DNA from: Sweltsa coloradensis
Taxonomy: Eukaryota; Arthropoda; Insecta; Plecoptera; Chloroperlidae
Assembly: GCA_024449915.1 (NCBI GenBank)
Contig: JAMZAV010000445.1
Location: forward strand, 124,001-188,000
Reading direction: 5' to 3'
Length of the DNA stretch: 64,000 nucleotides
A program made the translations under genes and the position numbers. The notes beneath the pieces are model-generated. The model worked only from the letters and a program-made list of their open reading frames with translations, searched no databases and was not told the origin of the DNA. The first letter of the stretch is position 1; the number at the start of each line of letters is the position of its first letter. Shown one piece after another: positions 46,249-61,079 of the stretch.

Positions 46249-47044
46249 TAGGGATGGGCAAAAGCGTGTATCTTACTACACGTGTACACGCTAGCTGTCT
46301 GTTCGTGTACACGCGTGTAGGCGTACTATGTAGGCTATATTTTAAGATATCTGAAAAAAAGTTGGACATGTTTATTTATTACTGTATATTTTTATTGCAT
46401 TCTGAACAGTATTCACGGCGACGGCGTTCGGTTCAGTTTATCAGTCAGTAAATGACGTGGCTGATGTTTCATTGACCTAGAAAGTTAAAAGGGTGATGGT
46501 ATGGTTGAGGCTTGCGTGATGAAGAGGGCGGGGGGGGGGGGGGGGAGAGATAAGGCTTGTGATTTACCATAGTTCCCGTGATACTTGAATTGTGCAGCAA
46601 CTCCTTCGCGCACAGTCGGCATTTAACCTTCTTTCCCACGTCTATCTTATCAAAGAACTTCCACTCAAGAGATATTCTAAACAATAAACAGTCATGCGTC
46701 ACTGACTCAAATCTCAACACGCGTAAACAACTAAGCGGGCGGCGGGCGACGAGCGACTGCGAGCGGTCTGGAACCATCTGGAATGTGTTGGCCGGTCGGG
46801 GGGGGGGGGGGGAGGGGGAAGGCAAGGCCACCGTGGCAAGGGATCGCAACCAACTTACCGTTTTGCGGGAAGGCGGCGGCGGCGGGGGCTGACTGAAAGA
46901 GCTCGTATTTCAAAATTCTATTTTGAAATCTGAAATCTCAACGACTGAACAAAGTCAATTGAAAGTCGACGTGTATTTTTTTTTAAAATTATGTACACGT
47001 GTACACGTAGACGGACGTGTACACGTGTACATGTCTCATCCCTA
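46249..47044 (-). mobile_element. hAT-type element with BED-finger remnant (796 bp)
   Basis: Ends TAGGGATGGG and ...CTCATCCCTA; flanks CAAATTAT (46241-46248) and CAAATAAT (47045-47052), 7 of 8. Both subterminal regions are rich in GTACACGTGTACAC palindromes. On the minus strand near 46575-46670 it reads SLEWKFFDKIDVGKKVKCRL, CAKELLHNSSITGTMVNH, a BED zinc finger as found at the N terminus of hAT transposases. G-runs at about 46528-46545 and 46799-46812. The transposase core is deleted. Confidence 0.8.
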
Positions 47045-47212
47045 CAAATAATATACAAATAATTACCCATAGGCCCTACCCGAAATCATATACTCATTTC
47101 AATCATACCATGTTGCTTGGACATGATAAAACTTAGTCTTTTAGTTAAAGAACATAAATTATAAATAACAAACTTGTAACAGTAACCTCCAAATGCCGTA
47201 GAAATGTTCTCA

Positions 47213-47275
47213 CCCTGGGGTTCAAACCCAGAAGGTCTATTAATTAGTATTCTGACATCTGAGAGGTCTCTCCAT
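47213..47275 (-). repeat. Decayed tRNA-type SINE head, minus strand
   Basis: On the minus strand GGAGAGACCTCTCAGATGTC...GGGTTTGAACCCCAGGGTGA has a B-box-like GGTTTGAACC and a plausible closing pair GGAGAG/CCAGGGTGA-type, but the A box is poor. It may be a tRNA-derived SINE remnant. Confidence 0.35.
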
Positions 47276-47442
47276 TTCATTGCTATTACCGTGCTATGAT
47301 TGTTACTTGTTGTTTCCCGACTAAACAAATCGAGAAATAAACCCTCGCTCATACCTGCGTAAAGGTAATGACATTATAATTAATGTTTGGTGGTCAGTTC
47401 AAAGGCAGATCCATTCAGATGTTCCATTCAGATGTATAATGC

Positions 47443-47571
47443 AACTACAATTCAGAGATCAAAATGTACCCGTCCTGATGGTCTAGTGGTTAAGACGCCT
47501 GTCTGGAATGCGGGAGATCCGTGGTTCGATTCCCGGTTGGGGCGGACTTTTTTAATTTCTGAATTGTAGTA
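47443..47571 (+). repeat. tRNA-like sequence inside a short inverted repeat
   Basis: CTACAATTCAGA (47443-47454) is inverted as TCTGAATTGTAG (47560-47571), and the tRNA-like sequence sits between. This is not the arrangement of a normal tRNA gene and suggests a mobile cassette or a tRNA pseudogene captured in a fold-back. Confidence 0.5.
47472..47544 (+). tRNA. tRNA-like sequence, anticodon position GGA, probably pseudo
   Basis: 73 nt with a 7-bp acceptor stem (GTCCTGA/TTGGGGC, several G-U pairs), D arm GTCT...AGAC, anticodon stem CCTGT/GCGGG with loop CTGGAAT, and T loop TTCGATT. A and B boxes are good (TGGTCTAGTGGTTAAGAC, GGTTCGATTCC). GGA would be Ser, but there is no long variable arm and the body is Glu/Gly-like. 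The T stem CGTGG/CCCGG has two mismatches. I favour a tRNA-derived pseudogene or SINE head. Confidence 0.5.
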
Positions 47572-47775
47572 AATAATATGATTGTTACTGTTATCTCATC
47601 TCAAAATATTAAAGGTTCTATTGGCATGAGAACTCGAGTCTGATCTTCGACCGGGACACGAGACCCTTCTTGCAGGGTCAACCAAAAACATTGCGCTCAC
47701 TTCTCGCGGTTTCTTACTAGGCTAAGTACGTACTAAGTTATATGTAAACACAGTTGTGATAACGGGCGCACGTGA

Positions 47776-48090
<315 letters not shown>

Positions 48091-48699
48091 TGAACGTAGA
48101 ACACTTCTTATTATAGGCTATTAATATACTGACTCAGAAAAAAAAATCCAACTCGACTGGGATTTGGATTTTGACATATGGGCCTAGGTAACTCGGTGTT
48201 ATGTAGGGTAATGAACCTAACGGAACAATTACCGTATTAAGGCCTACTGGGTAGAATTGATAATTTTTAATTGAATGGCCTAAAACTAGACTGCGACCTA
48301 TATTCGTATTCAAAATCTTTTAAACAATGACTTGGCACCTCTGTGGTAGTGCAAGATGTCTTAAAATGGATTGTGCAATGCACGTACACAATAGTAACAC
48401 ATTTAGTACGCAATAATATGAATTTACTGATATTGAATTCAAATTTATGATAACATTACATAAGCCTAACTGCTGCACTGGATTGTTTTATTATATACAG
48501 GAATGGTAGAGAATTGTTTGGATTTACATGAGTTGTTGGAGAACAATGCCTATTTGGTTTATTTTTAATTTTTATGCTTACCCCTCTTTACCTTTCTTTT
48601 GAACAATATTGAAGCTAAGTTTGCTAGTAATGGTGACATAAAACCTGTTGAAAACTGTGAGCTTCAGGTGAAGCAACGTGTTTGTCTTGATGGTTTCAG

Positions 48700-48853
48700 C
48701 ACGTCGCGCCTCTTCAGTGCGGGCCTGTCACAACCGGAAGATGAGGAAGAGGAGGAGGAGGAAGAAGAGGAGGATGATGACGAGGGAAGCAGCGAGGAGG
48801 TGTCTGTGCTGCAGGGTTGTTTCCTTGCGATGGTCGACACCTTGTCCAAACAG
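48700..48853 (+). CDS. SMG1: SMG1 exon 10 with acidic run
   Basis: Acceptor GGTTTCAG, donor CAG|GTGAGA. It reads STSRLFSAGLSQPEDEEE, a run of about 13 Glu/Asp, then EEVSVLQGCFLAMVDTLSKQ. VLQGCFLAMVDTLSK corresponds to human MMQDCYSKIVDKLSS. The GAGGAGGAGGAAGAAG tract is a coding trinucleotide repeat that is likely to vary in length. Phase 2 to 0. Confidence 0.9.
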
Positions 48854-49277
48854 GTGAGAGCCGATGTTGTACAGGAGACGCGGGTGTAACTAATAACGAT
48901 CCCTTGGCCTTGAGTAATTGAACAAGATCATGAGAAACATTTAAATACAAGTATGTTTTGCCAAGTTAGGCCCTATAAAATGATGCCTTGTGTGGAAAGT
49001 TTTCTTTGTATAATTCAAACACTTCACATATTTTTAAATCAGTTTCTACTTTCTGGACTCTTCACAGATCTAATTCCATTATGATAAACCTGCTTAGCTT
49101 CAAACTCTATTAAAATTTATGTTTAAAATTTTAATCATGAACTAGTGAATTGATGACTGATGAGGCCCAGTCAAAGGGTTTGGGTATACTGTAGAAGGCT
49201 TTTCTGCATTGCCCATTTAATTTCAATTTCAATTGGTTTATTCAAATTTGGATTTGAGTATTCTCTTGTCATATGAA

Positions 49278-50207
49278 TAGGGGTGTGCAAACCTTGAATT
49301 CTTTTTCGAACCGAACCTCGAACCGAACCTTGAGGAAAATTTCGAACTCGAACCTAAATTCGAACCGAACCTCTAGGAATATTTTTTAATTAAAACTAAA
49401 TAAAAATAAAACCTAACCAACAATTAGTAAATTACTAGGCTTGGCCTAGGGGCCTAGCTAGCCTAGGCCCTAGCGTAGGGCCTAGGCCTACTCTTAATTT
49501 TTACACAAGCCCTAGGCCCTTCAAGTCTACAATCTAGGCCTAGGCCTTTGTGTAGGGCCTATTCATGCCTGGGCCTAGGCCCTACGCGTGTAAAATTAGG
49601 CCTAGGGCCTAGGCTGCGTGCTAACGGCGAATTTTATTATCCAATTGACCAAAACTTCATAGCTTTTTAACTGATTCTTCTTTTGTGTTGATAAACAATA
49701 ACAGGATTTGGATGCGAGGACCGGGAGACGTGAATAGGCCTAGGCCTGGACACGGCGTCGAAAATAAACATCCTTTATTGGTTTGCTTGCGTCTATATCA
49801 CTAATATTTCCGATCAACTATCCTGAAGAAAGAATGTGGAGAATATTCCATTTGATCACTTTTTTACGTCTTTTAAACTCGTAGTTTGCGTGGTTTGACA
49901 TTTTTGATGTTCCTTCCATCTTGACTTGCATTTCACTGACTTTGAAGGTCAAATTCACCATCGCCAAGCGTCGCGATTGGAGGAAACTCGTTTGCCATAG
50001 AGAGCGCTAGAGAGCATATGCGTGGTGCGCTCTATCGGCCATCGCTGGAACTTGAACAAAAGGGCGCGGGATATTCAAACGGGATGAAATAGCAAAAACA
50101 CTACTTTCACGGAGAGGTTCGAGTTCGGTTTGACGAATTTTGTCGAACTCGAACCTTCACTAAAGTTTGAGTTCGGTTCGAAATTCGAACCGGTTCGCAC
50201 ACCCCTA
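49278..50207. mobile_element. hAT MITE (930 bp), perfect 8-bp target duplication
   Basis: TAGGGGTGTGCAAACC at 49278, GGTTCGCACACCCCTA ending at 50207, and CATATGAA on both sides (49270-49277, 50208-50215). Subterminal CGAACCGAACC and GAACTCGAACC arrays match those of the transposase-bearing element 58252-63059, so this is its non-autonomous relative. It contains an AGGCCTA cluster (49435-49620) and no transposase. It ends 40 bases before SMG1 exon 11, within the likely polypyrimidine/branch region of that intron. Confidence 0.9.
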
Positions 50208-50214
50208 CATATGA

Positions 50215-53185
<2,971 letters not shown>

Positions 53186-53359
53186 TACATGACATTATAT
53201 CCTGATCATTATAACAAAACCATCTGTTCAAGTCAACAAAGTAATACCGGTATTTCAGTCAAGTGACTCAACTATATAGTAGTCCCCTTTTCCTATGCTT
53301 ATACTACTACAGTTTTGTTTTGCCATTGTAACCAAAACAAATAATAGAATTATATTTGG

Positions 53360-55300
53360 AAAGTAGTCCCTACAAAATAGTGTGACTTCACCCTCCTAGA
53401 CTCTACCACTTTACGCCCTACGTGGTCTAACCTGCCTATGAAGTCACGTCGCAACCTTTTACCGACACCACCTTGCCCGAAAGACCCGACCAGCGCCAGA
53501 GTGTGATTCACTCGTGACTCACCAATTGGAGTCACTTTAGGTTCGGGGGGTGGTGTAGGTGAAGGACACCCGTCCTAACTCTATGCCTGACTCGCCAACC
53601 TGCCCTAAGCTTAGCTCACGGAGAGATGAGACTAACATAAACAGAGAAACACGAAACGCAAATCGAAAACACAACAGCGCAACACCAAAACCAATAACAA
53701 CAACCAGAGTGTACCGACAGTGCAACTCAGCACGGTCCAGTACACTACCCACTGGGGGTAGAGAACCCACCTTACCAGGCACGCTAGTGGTGAGCCACGC
53801 CGTCGCTGGTCCGCTCCACGCTCGTTCTGGGGCCCCGGGCACTGCTGCTGAAAGTGGGTCAACCACCCGAGAAGCGGCGTGGTGTGGACTGAGGGTCCTT
53901 GCAAAAAAACTACACTATGAGTTGAGGAAAACAGGGGGCAAACATGCACTACGAAGTGAAAAGCTGTGTGCTTTTAGTGGACTTTACTGACTCAACAATG
54001 AATTTAAATTACAACAATGAAGTTAGGTTTCAAATGAAGTTAGCAATCGGATCCGAATTTAGGCAAAAAAGTACATACATGAGATACAAGGGTTACAATA
54101 AAAATACAAGCAAACACCAATGCTCTACTCATCCAAGTCCTCTCTGTCCCACTCCAAAGTCCTATCCTGTTCCTTGGTCTTGAGTGAAGAGGGGGGGGGG
54201 AAATGATGTGGCTGCAAACGGCGACGCGCTCCGGCGCGTAGGTAGGCCTAGCCTACGGGGAAGGCGTCCAGTGGCGGACGCGGACCTTGTGTCCTACTGC
54301 GTCCTTCTCGGCTACTCGCCCAGAATGTTTAGTTTCGCTTACCACAGCCCCAGATGTTCTCGTAGAGGGAGAGATGCCCTTGGTCTAGCATCGTGGTATT
54401 GACTAACCACGTGGTCTTATACTTTATTGGCACTAACACGTGCACCCTATCTCGACACCGCAAAGCCAGTCCGAAGACAGGAACTGTAAACTTGATTTGA
54501 GCTCATGCTCCCCGCAACTCTGTAGTAGTTTAGAAATTACCGTGCACTCGCCGGGTCGTCATTGTTAGACGTACTGTTGGCGGTTACCCTTTACATAGGG
54601 GTCACCAAAAACGCGTCGGATTCTTCCGAATAAGTTTCAAATAGTAAAAAGAAGTTAGAAAAAGACCAACTCCCTAGCCCTAGTCGGCCACTCCGTAATA
54701 GACGGAGGCTCCACGACCATGATGGCTCTCGCAGGGTGGGTCACCACGCTGGCACTAACACGTGCACCCTCGGACTCGACCGTCCGGTTCCAAAGCGTGA
54801 CCCACTGTGATCGAGATGGATTCTCCTGGCTGCCTCGCCTCGTCCGGGGTTTCTTCTCGGCCTCGCCATCCGGTCACGTGTGTCTCTCTGGACACCGCCA
54901 TTGGTCAGTCTTCTTGGTTCAAACTTCCGCGGGTCGTCCTAGGCTCGCGATTCGTCGACTACAAACTCAACAAAATACACATTTCCGTTGGTTTTTGTCA
55001 CCGACGTTGCCATTTATGCTTGCCGCATTCCTCAACCCTTGCTCGCTGCCGTCGAAAGCTGAAGCCAACGCACTTTTCCAGGACGTTCCAAATTCAGCAT
55101 GGGGTGACGTCACTTCTAGGCCACTCTGGTAAACCCGAAACCAAAAACATGAGCCTCGGCTCCACAACTTCACGTTCCACACTTTCAACCCTAAGGTTGG
55201 CCTTTGCATGCCTAGATGCAGATTCACACTGGCTTGAACACTTGTTAGAAAAATATGACTTAAGGCCTTGGAAATATTGAAAGTTCCACATGATATGAAA
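53360..55300. other. Unclassified GC-rich block in SMG1 intron 11
   Basis: This block is GC-richer than neighbouring intron. TGGCACTAACACGTGCACCCT occurs twice (near 54429 and 54751), and a GGGTCAC/GTGACCC pair appears near 54600 and 54738. ORFs of 100-157 codons on both strands show no familiar protein. It could be an insertion of unknown class; I found no boundaries. Confidence 0.35.
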
Positions 55301-55585
55301 TACATAGATAGATTTATAAACAGTGAAAAATATAAAAATACCAGGGGTAGGGCTGTAACGTTACAATAGTATCAATCAATCTCTATGGACAACGATCTCA
55401 ATTTTCAAGATTATAGGCCTAACTGATATTAATTAAAAAATATTTTCCGTTGTCTTTGCTCGCTAGCGAGTGACTTTACATAGGCTAGCTTGCCACCCGG
55501 CCCTGCCATGGCGTCGAGGCTTGGTCCGACATGCGCTAGTAATACTACGGACATGGAATATTAATTGGTGTTGTTTGGTTTCCAG

Positions 55586-55670
55586 CTAGTCTTCATGCTA
55601 GAGCAGCTGCACGCAATCACGTCTGTGCCGCCCGAAACTCCACACGAAACGTGGTTCCAGGAAAAGTTTA
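55586..55670 (+). CDS. SMG1: SMG1 exon 12
   Basis: Acceptor TTTCCAG, donor TTTA|GTAAGT. It reads LVFMLEQLHAITSVPPETPH, ETWFQEKF (human IVFALEHVRSITAAPAETPH, EKWFQDNY). 85 nt, phase 0 to 1; too short to be found without its neighbours. Confidence 0.93.
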
Positions 55671-56014
55671 GTAAGTATCGTATTAACAATCCTGATTTTA
55701 CGTACTGTCGTACATAATTGGTCTACAGACCAATTTTTTCCAAGCTGGTATTTGTATCCTTTATATTCGATATAGGCTAGGGCCTATATTTAATTTATTT
55801 TAAAACTATAATAGACATTTTGGCTTTTCATGGCCTCTCTTAATCAACAGAATATATTTTAAATCTGCCGTTAATCCAACCTGGAATATTTGTTGGGTCC
55901 TTCCCATACGTTCATTATCTCCCCCATTATTTATTTCTTCCTTCGACACATACTTGTAAAACTTGCAACTATCAACACAGTCCACTTAAAAGTGTGATTG
56001 ACTCGTGTTCCCAG

Positions 56015-56330
56015 ACGGCTACATCACGGACGCTCTGCAGAAACTGAAATCCCCGACGAACCCGCGCAAGCCCCAGGAGTCTTGGCACCCTCTGAAGCTT
56101 CTCCAGTCGCGACTGCAGCAACGCGCGAGCAAGCGCGCTGCGTACGCGATCAACATGTCCGACGTCAGCCCTGCGCTTGCCGCGCTGAAGGACACGGTGA
56201 TTGCGATGCCTGGAGTTAACCCGAGCCCTGGCAAGATCATCACTATAGCCGCAGTCGACAACTACATCACCATACTGCCGACCAAGACCAAGCCCAAGAA
56301 GCTCGTGTTCCACGGCAACGACGGGAGGAT
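56015..56330 (+). CDS. SMG1: SMG1 exon 13: entry to the kinase domain
   Basis: Acceptor TTCCCAG, donor GGAT|GTAAGC. It reads GYITDALQKLKSPTNPRKPQ, LLQSRLQQRASKRAAYAIN, then NYITILPTKTKPKKLVFHG and NDGR. LQQRA.KRA and ITILPTKTKPKKL lead into the N lobe of the kinase; Lys residues of TKTKPKK are near the nucleotide-binding part. Phase 1 to 2. Confidence 0.95.
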
Positions 56331-56685
56331 GTAAGCCACTAATCATTTCATCTCGTAGCTTCTTACTGTCTCATAAAATTTACAAGACAAAATATCAATT
56401 TTCTGAGCTGGTTCATAGTGATTAAAAAAATCTTTTTTTGCAAGTTTCTTATGTTGTTATCCCATACCTGCATTTACATTATTAGGCCCTATGTCATCAA
56501 CTCATCATTTGTGTCTAGCCACTCAGTAGAGACATGCCTCCCTTTCGTTATTGTCCATGCCCTCTAGTATTTCGTCAATCGCTTCCTTTAATCTACCTGC
56601 TAGCACATAAAAAGTTAAAAACATAATTCATGAATGATTCTGGAAGAAGGTTGAGCATGTCATTGTGTCAAACTACATGAGATAA

Positions 56686-57000
<315 letters not shown>

Positions 57001-57569
57001 TGACTCTATTCTTTCCCAACCTGTCAACCCTTCTCCAATCTAAACCAAATACTGTAATAGGCATAGCTTCGATATTCATACGGTCTACTTCTCGAATTTA
57101 ACACAACAGGAGGTGGCAAATATTAAAAAAACTTTTGTTAAGGGCTGAAACTTGAACCAGGCACCAGTCAGCGTTGCCAACCCTAGGATATTAATCATTA
57201 ATCATCATCTACACTGAACCACAACAACGAGATCGGTAGTACTGGGGCGGTGGTGAGTCTAGATGAAACTTACTTGAACCCCTTGAGTAGACCATATCAA
57301 TAGTGAAGCTCTTCCTTTTGATCTGACTGACATGAAACATCACTCTCTGGTCTCCTTTAGCCAAAGGTTATCAGAGAAGAGGCTCTGCTATTTGGATGTT
57401 GTTTTTCTTGATCCTTAAAACAATAAAGCTTGCTTGTAAACCCTGTAGAACGATCGCCACCGACTCATCCTTGGGTCAGCGCCTCTAAACCTGGGACTCT
57501 GAACCTTAAGAACGTCTGCTCCTCCTGTCACATCCAGTCAGGTACACCTTCTCCCACCAACTATCCTTG

Positions 57570-57650
57570 GTCCTGCTTGTACACCCTCGACCGGAAGTAA
57601 ATCAAGGGCTGGGTGTAGGCCATAAAACTACACGCCTTGATTTACTAATG
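57570..57650. repeat. Short repeat shared with 38127-38215
   Basis: GAAGTAAATCAAGGGCTGGG followed by TGTAGG and later CCTTGATTTACT, an inverted partner of AGTAAATCAAGG. It is probably a small fold-back repeat in SMG1 intron 14. Confidence 0.45.
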
Positions 57651-57973
57651 TTGTTGATGTAGGCCTATCATAATAGTTTAGTTTTTATAACTTTGAGCGT
57701 CATTAAGAAAGTGTGCTTAATGCTCACTCAACTAAAGATTGTAGTAGAGGTTCAAATTAACAAATTCAAATAAAATTAAATTTGTGATCATGGTTACTAT
57801 CCAACAATTTAATTTCTTGTTAACTTTAGGATTTTGGCCAAAAAAAACGTACTAAGAAGGTTTGAATTCTTCATATTATGGTTTTGGGTAACTTAAGTAG
57901 TAAGTACGTATGTACCCGAAGTTAACACATATTTTACTCACCCCTATTAAAGATGTATTTGTTGTTGTTGCAG

Positions 57974-58160
57974 CTGCCCAGGCGACGAGCAGCCACGTCC
58001 AGGTGATGCGCCCCTCGGAGATGTTCTACAGCAAGCTCACCCCGCTGCTCAAGGAGAAGGGGGTGACGAACCTGGACAACCGCAAGGAGTGGCCGCTGCC
58101 CATCCTGCGACAGGTGCTCACGGAGCTGATGGACGAGACGCCCAAGGACCTTCTCGCCAA
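57974..58160 (+). CDS. SMG1: SMG1 exon 15
   Basis: Acceptor TTGTTGCAG, donor CCAA|GTACGA. It reads VMRPSEMFYSKLTPLLKEKG, NRKEWPLPILRQVLTELMDE, TPKDLLA. Corresponds to human RPSELYYSKI...LEELMEATPPNLLAK. The donor GTACGA is weak. 187 nt, phase 1 to 2; the intron after it carries the 4.8 kb hAT element. Confidence 0.93.
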
Positions 58161-58570
58161 GTACGACCGCTTTGCTTTGCTTTCATACGCACTCTCAAGT
58201 CTGAATATTAACCCTAGCAAGTCTTTTCTCAAGATCTCTATGTAACATTGATAGGGGTGTGCGAACCTTGTTTTTTTTTTCGAACCGAACCTTTAAAAAA
58301 AATTCGAACCTCGAACCTCGAACCGAACCGAACCTAGGAGAAGTGTTAATTTTATCAGAAAAACATAATTTTTCACCCAATCCACACCCACCTAATAAAA
58401 CAAAGTAGAGAAACTTCAAACTTTAATTATTATAATATGTAGGCCTAGGCCTAGTACGTACTACATACCAAATAAAATAAATAGATTAGCATATCCAATA
58501 GAAAAGGGTTTGTTTATTGTTTAATACATTCTTAACTACAAGGTACAACTACAAGGTAAGTGATCTTTGC

Positions 58571-59068
58571 CTATGCCTCCTTTTTTTTGTAGAAATCATG
58601 TAAGAATGTTAGGTGTTCTACGTGTTCTGTAGTGAGAGAACATCTCCTATGAGTAACAACATTCCCAGCTGCTGAGAAACAGCGTTCACTTGATACCTCA
58701 GTGCTTGGTAGGGGCAGAAACTTCCCTGCCAGTTTTTTTAAACTTGGATACATATGTCCATTGACAGACCACCATTGAAACGAATTGGCGGACTGGTCAA
58801 TAACATCTAACTTTAAGTAGCAAGTCATCTCATTTAAAAGTTCTTGTTTAAAGCTCGGGTTCAACGACAGTTCCTTCGTTTTTAAAGCTTTTTTCTTTTC
58901 AAAAAATGACCAAAGATTGTGATTGGCTTGGGCAGAGGCGGGAGCGGCTGTAGATGTCGAAGCCTGGGCATCTGCTATCGTTTCGTCCCACGTGGTCTCG
59001 GGAACATCAAATGAAGCCACACATGGGTCGTTACTCAAGTGTCGTTTTACAATGTCCGTTTCATGTTT
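58571..59068 (-). CDS. hAT transposase exon 5: C-terminal dimerisation domain
   Basis: Acceptor TATTTTAG, start 59068; stop TAG at 58571. It reads HETDIVKRHLSNDPCVASF, an Ala/Ser/Thr-rich linker, SFFEKKKALKTKE, then WWSVNGHMYPSLKKLAGKFL, PLPSTEVSSERCFSAAGNVV, THRRCSLTTEHVEHLTFLHD. W..N...YP.L..LA...L..P.....SER.FS is the hAT dimerisation region. Confidence 0.85.
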   Translation of the reverse strand, partial: KHETDIVKRHLSNDPCVASFDVPETTWDETIADAQASTSTAAPASAQANHNLWSFFEKKKALKTKELSLNPSFKQELLNEMTCYLKLDVIDQSANSFQWWSVNGHMYPSLKKLAGKFLPLPSTEVSSERCFSAAGNVVTHRRCSLTTEHVEHLTFLHDFYKKKEA

Positions 59069-59185
59069 CTAAAATAAAAAGGGGAAATTTTTTTTTAGAT
59101 TTTGTGGGTAGAGGGAGTATGGGACATCACAACATGACTGCAATAGCGGGCTACTAATATGTAAGTTACAAGTAAGAAAACATAC

Positions 59186-59446
59186 CTCTAAAAGAGTATC
59201 CTTGAATCGAGGGTCCAGAAACATGGCAGAGCAGTACAGCATGTTATTCTTTGGGCCCGGAAAACGCACAGCTAAAGCCCGTTGAAGTGCTGTTGCAATA
59301 GCACGCTCAGTGGTGCCACCTCTCGACTTAGTCACATTTTCAGCCACAGACTCAGTTATACAATGAAGCATTGGTATCACCATGCTCAGTGTGGGATATA
59401 TTTCAGTGCACATCTCCACTGTGGCCTGATACAATGGCCGGAGAAT
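59186..59446 (-). CDS. hAT transposase exon 4
   Basis: Acceptor CCCTCTAG, start 59446; donor GAG|GTATGT after 59186. It reads ILRPLYQATVEMCTEIYPTL, SMVIPMLHCITESVAENVT, then NNMLYCSAMFLDPRFKDTLL. The LDPRFKD motif is standard for hAT transposases. Phase 0 to 0. Confidence 0.85.
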
Positions 59447-59747
59447 CTAGAGGGGAAAATAAATTGATATTACTATAGGGCCTAAGAAAAATTACAAATT
59501 AGGCAAGCTTGTCACATGCCGGGTCTAGGACTCGTCAAGAAATAGAGTAGGCCGAGGCCTGAGACAGACTTACAATAATTAATGGGTTGATCTGCACATA
59601 ATAAGCTTGGAGCTTGCAAATGATTAGGCTTATCTCAATGCGGGATCACCTACATGACATGCAATTTTATATTGGTATTGCACAGCTCTAAAACTAACTC
59701 ACACTGGGCTTAAAACAACAGTGAGTATAAACATAACATAGACCTAC

Positions 59748-60226
59748 CGTAATTAAGCAACCTGCAAGTTTCCATTCTGCATTCGTCAGGTTCTCAACAT
59801 GGCAGGTTATGAGATCTGCCGATATAGGGCCACGTTGCTCTTCAAGGCGGCACAACATAAGATACTCAGAGTTCCAGCGTGTGTCCACATCTTGTATAAG
59901 TTCGTGCATTGGGACCGACAATTGTTTTTGAAGTTCTTTGAGCTTGTTTCTGGCCAAGCTACTCCTTTTATAATGGCCTACTATGGCCCTTGCTTTTGTA
60001 AGCATGTCTTGCAAACCTGGTACAGCTGTTCTTACATCGTTGATGGCTAGCTGTAAGGAATGTGCGAAACAAGGGATCGTTCCCCAACCAGACATTGCAG
60101 CAGCATTGACCATGTTACGTCCGTTGTCAGTTGTAATGAAAATTGTCATAGGGTTTTCATCGTTGGCCTCACATGGTATATCCCATTCGTGTAGCATGGT
60201 TACTAGCTTTGCTAGAATTGCAGCAC
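59748..60226 (-). CDS. hAT transposase exon 3: catalytic core
   Basis: Acceptor TCCGTAG, start 60226; donor ACG|GTAGGT after 59748. It reads AAILAKLVTMLHEWDIPCEA, TIFITTDNGRNMVNAAA, GWGTIPCFAHSLQLAINDVR, then VDTRWNSEYLMLCRLEEQRG. TTDNGRN and CFAHSLQLAI are the second catalytic block of hAT enzymes, and DTRWNSEY.ML is the later conserved block. Completes Gly across the intron from exon 2. Confidence 0.85.
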
Positions 60227-60353
60227 CTACGGAATGATTAAAAAATAAAAATAGGTACAGAATAAGGCACCTATTAATATGGTAAAGTAGGCCTACATGC
60301 CTAGGCTTAAATATATTTATTTATTAGTTACCGTGCTACTGTACTACACTTAC

Positions 60354-60829
60354 CGGTATGTTTCTCTGGGAACGGGCTTGTGTTTAGAGTAATGGTTGTG
60401 TAGACAAAGTTCTCATCCACAAAATGCAAAGTTAGTGAAATGAAAGAGTCGCCCGTCCTGGATGTCCATAAGTCGGAGGTAATTCCAATACAACAACCTT
60501 GCTGCTTCTTCAAACAGGCTATTTTTTTGTAATATAACTTCCCGACAGTCATCATAGAGTTTCGGTATAATAGACCTGCTGAAGGTGGTGCGGTGTGGCA
60601 ACGCATACCTTGGGTCTAACTCGGACAAAAGGTCTTTTAACGCATCAGACTGTACAAAACTGTACGGCAGATACTCGCAAGCGATCATCTTCCCAATCTT
60701 ATTATTAATTTTTTTAGCCTTGTCCGAGTTCGGTAAATAGCTAGAGTAGGAATCACACAACTTTGAATGACCTTTTGACACTGTTCGGCGGCCATTTTTC
60801 ATGTGAACCACTTGAACAAAATTGGAGGT
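60354..60829 (-). pseudogene. hAT transposase exon 2, one frameshift in a run of A
   Basis: Acceptor-like ATTAG, start about 60829; donor ACCG|GTAAGT after 60354. It reads VVHMKNGRRTVSKGHSKLCD, IGKMIACEYLPYSFVQSDAL, HRTTFSRSIIPKLYDDCREV, ILQK, then after the poly-A run KKQQGCCIGITSDLWTSRTG, SFISLTLHFVDENFVYTTIT. TSDLWTS is the first catalytic block. The only lesion seen is one extra base in AAAAAAA at about 60523-60529, which could also be a sequencing or assembly error. Confidence 0.75.
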
Positions 60830-61079
60830 CTAATTGAAAATGTACTTTTAAAAAAATTAATGAATTATACACGGTGCATTATTAAATAAAAATACTAAAT
60901 TATTGTTTAAAAGCTTAATTTAATGTAATCTGGACGATCAAATTCATTGAAAGTAATAAATAACAAACAAATGTCAAGTCGTTATTCGTTTTCACAGTTG
61001 ACAACAATGGTTTTATTTTATTGACCAATGAGCGATCTTCCCAATACCACTTTCATACAATCAGCTAAAATATTACTAA

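Noticed and set aside
47472..47544. A functional tRNA-Ser(GGA) gene
   Set aside because: No long variable arm, two mismatches in the T stem and many G-U pairs; kept only as tRNA-like.
54719..55305. Overlapping ORFs of 112-157 codons in SMG1 intron 11
   Set aside because: No familiar motif, they overlap on both strands, and there are no splice links to SMG1 frames; left as unclassified sequence.
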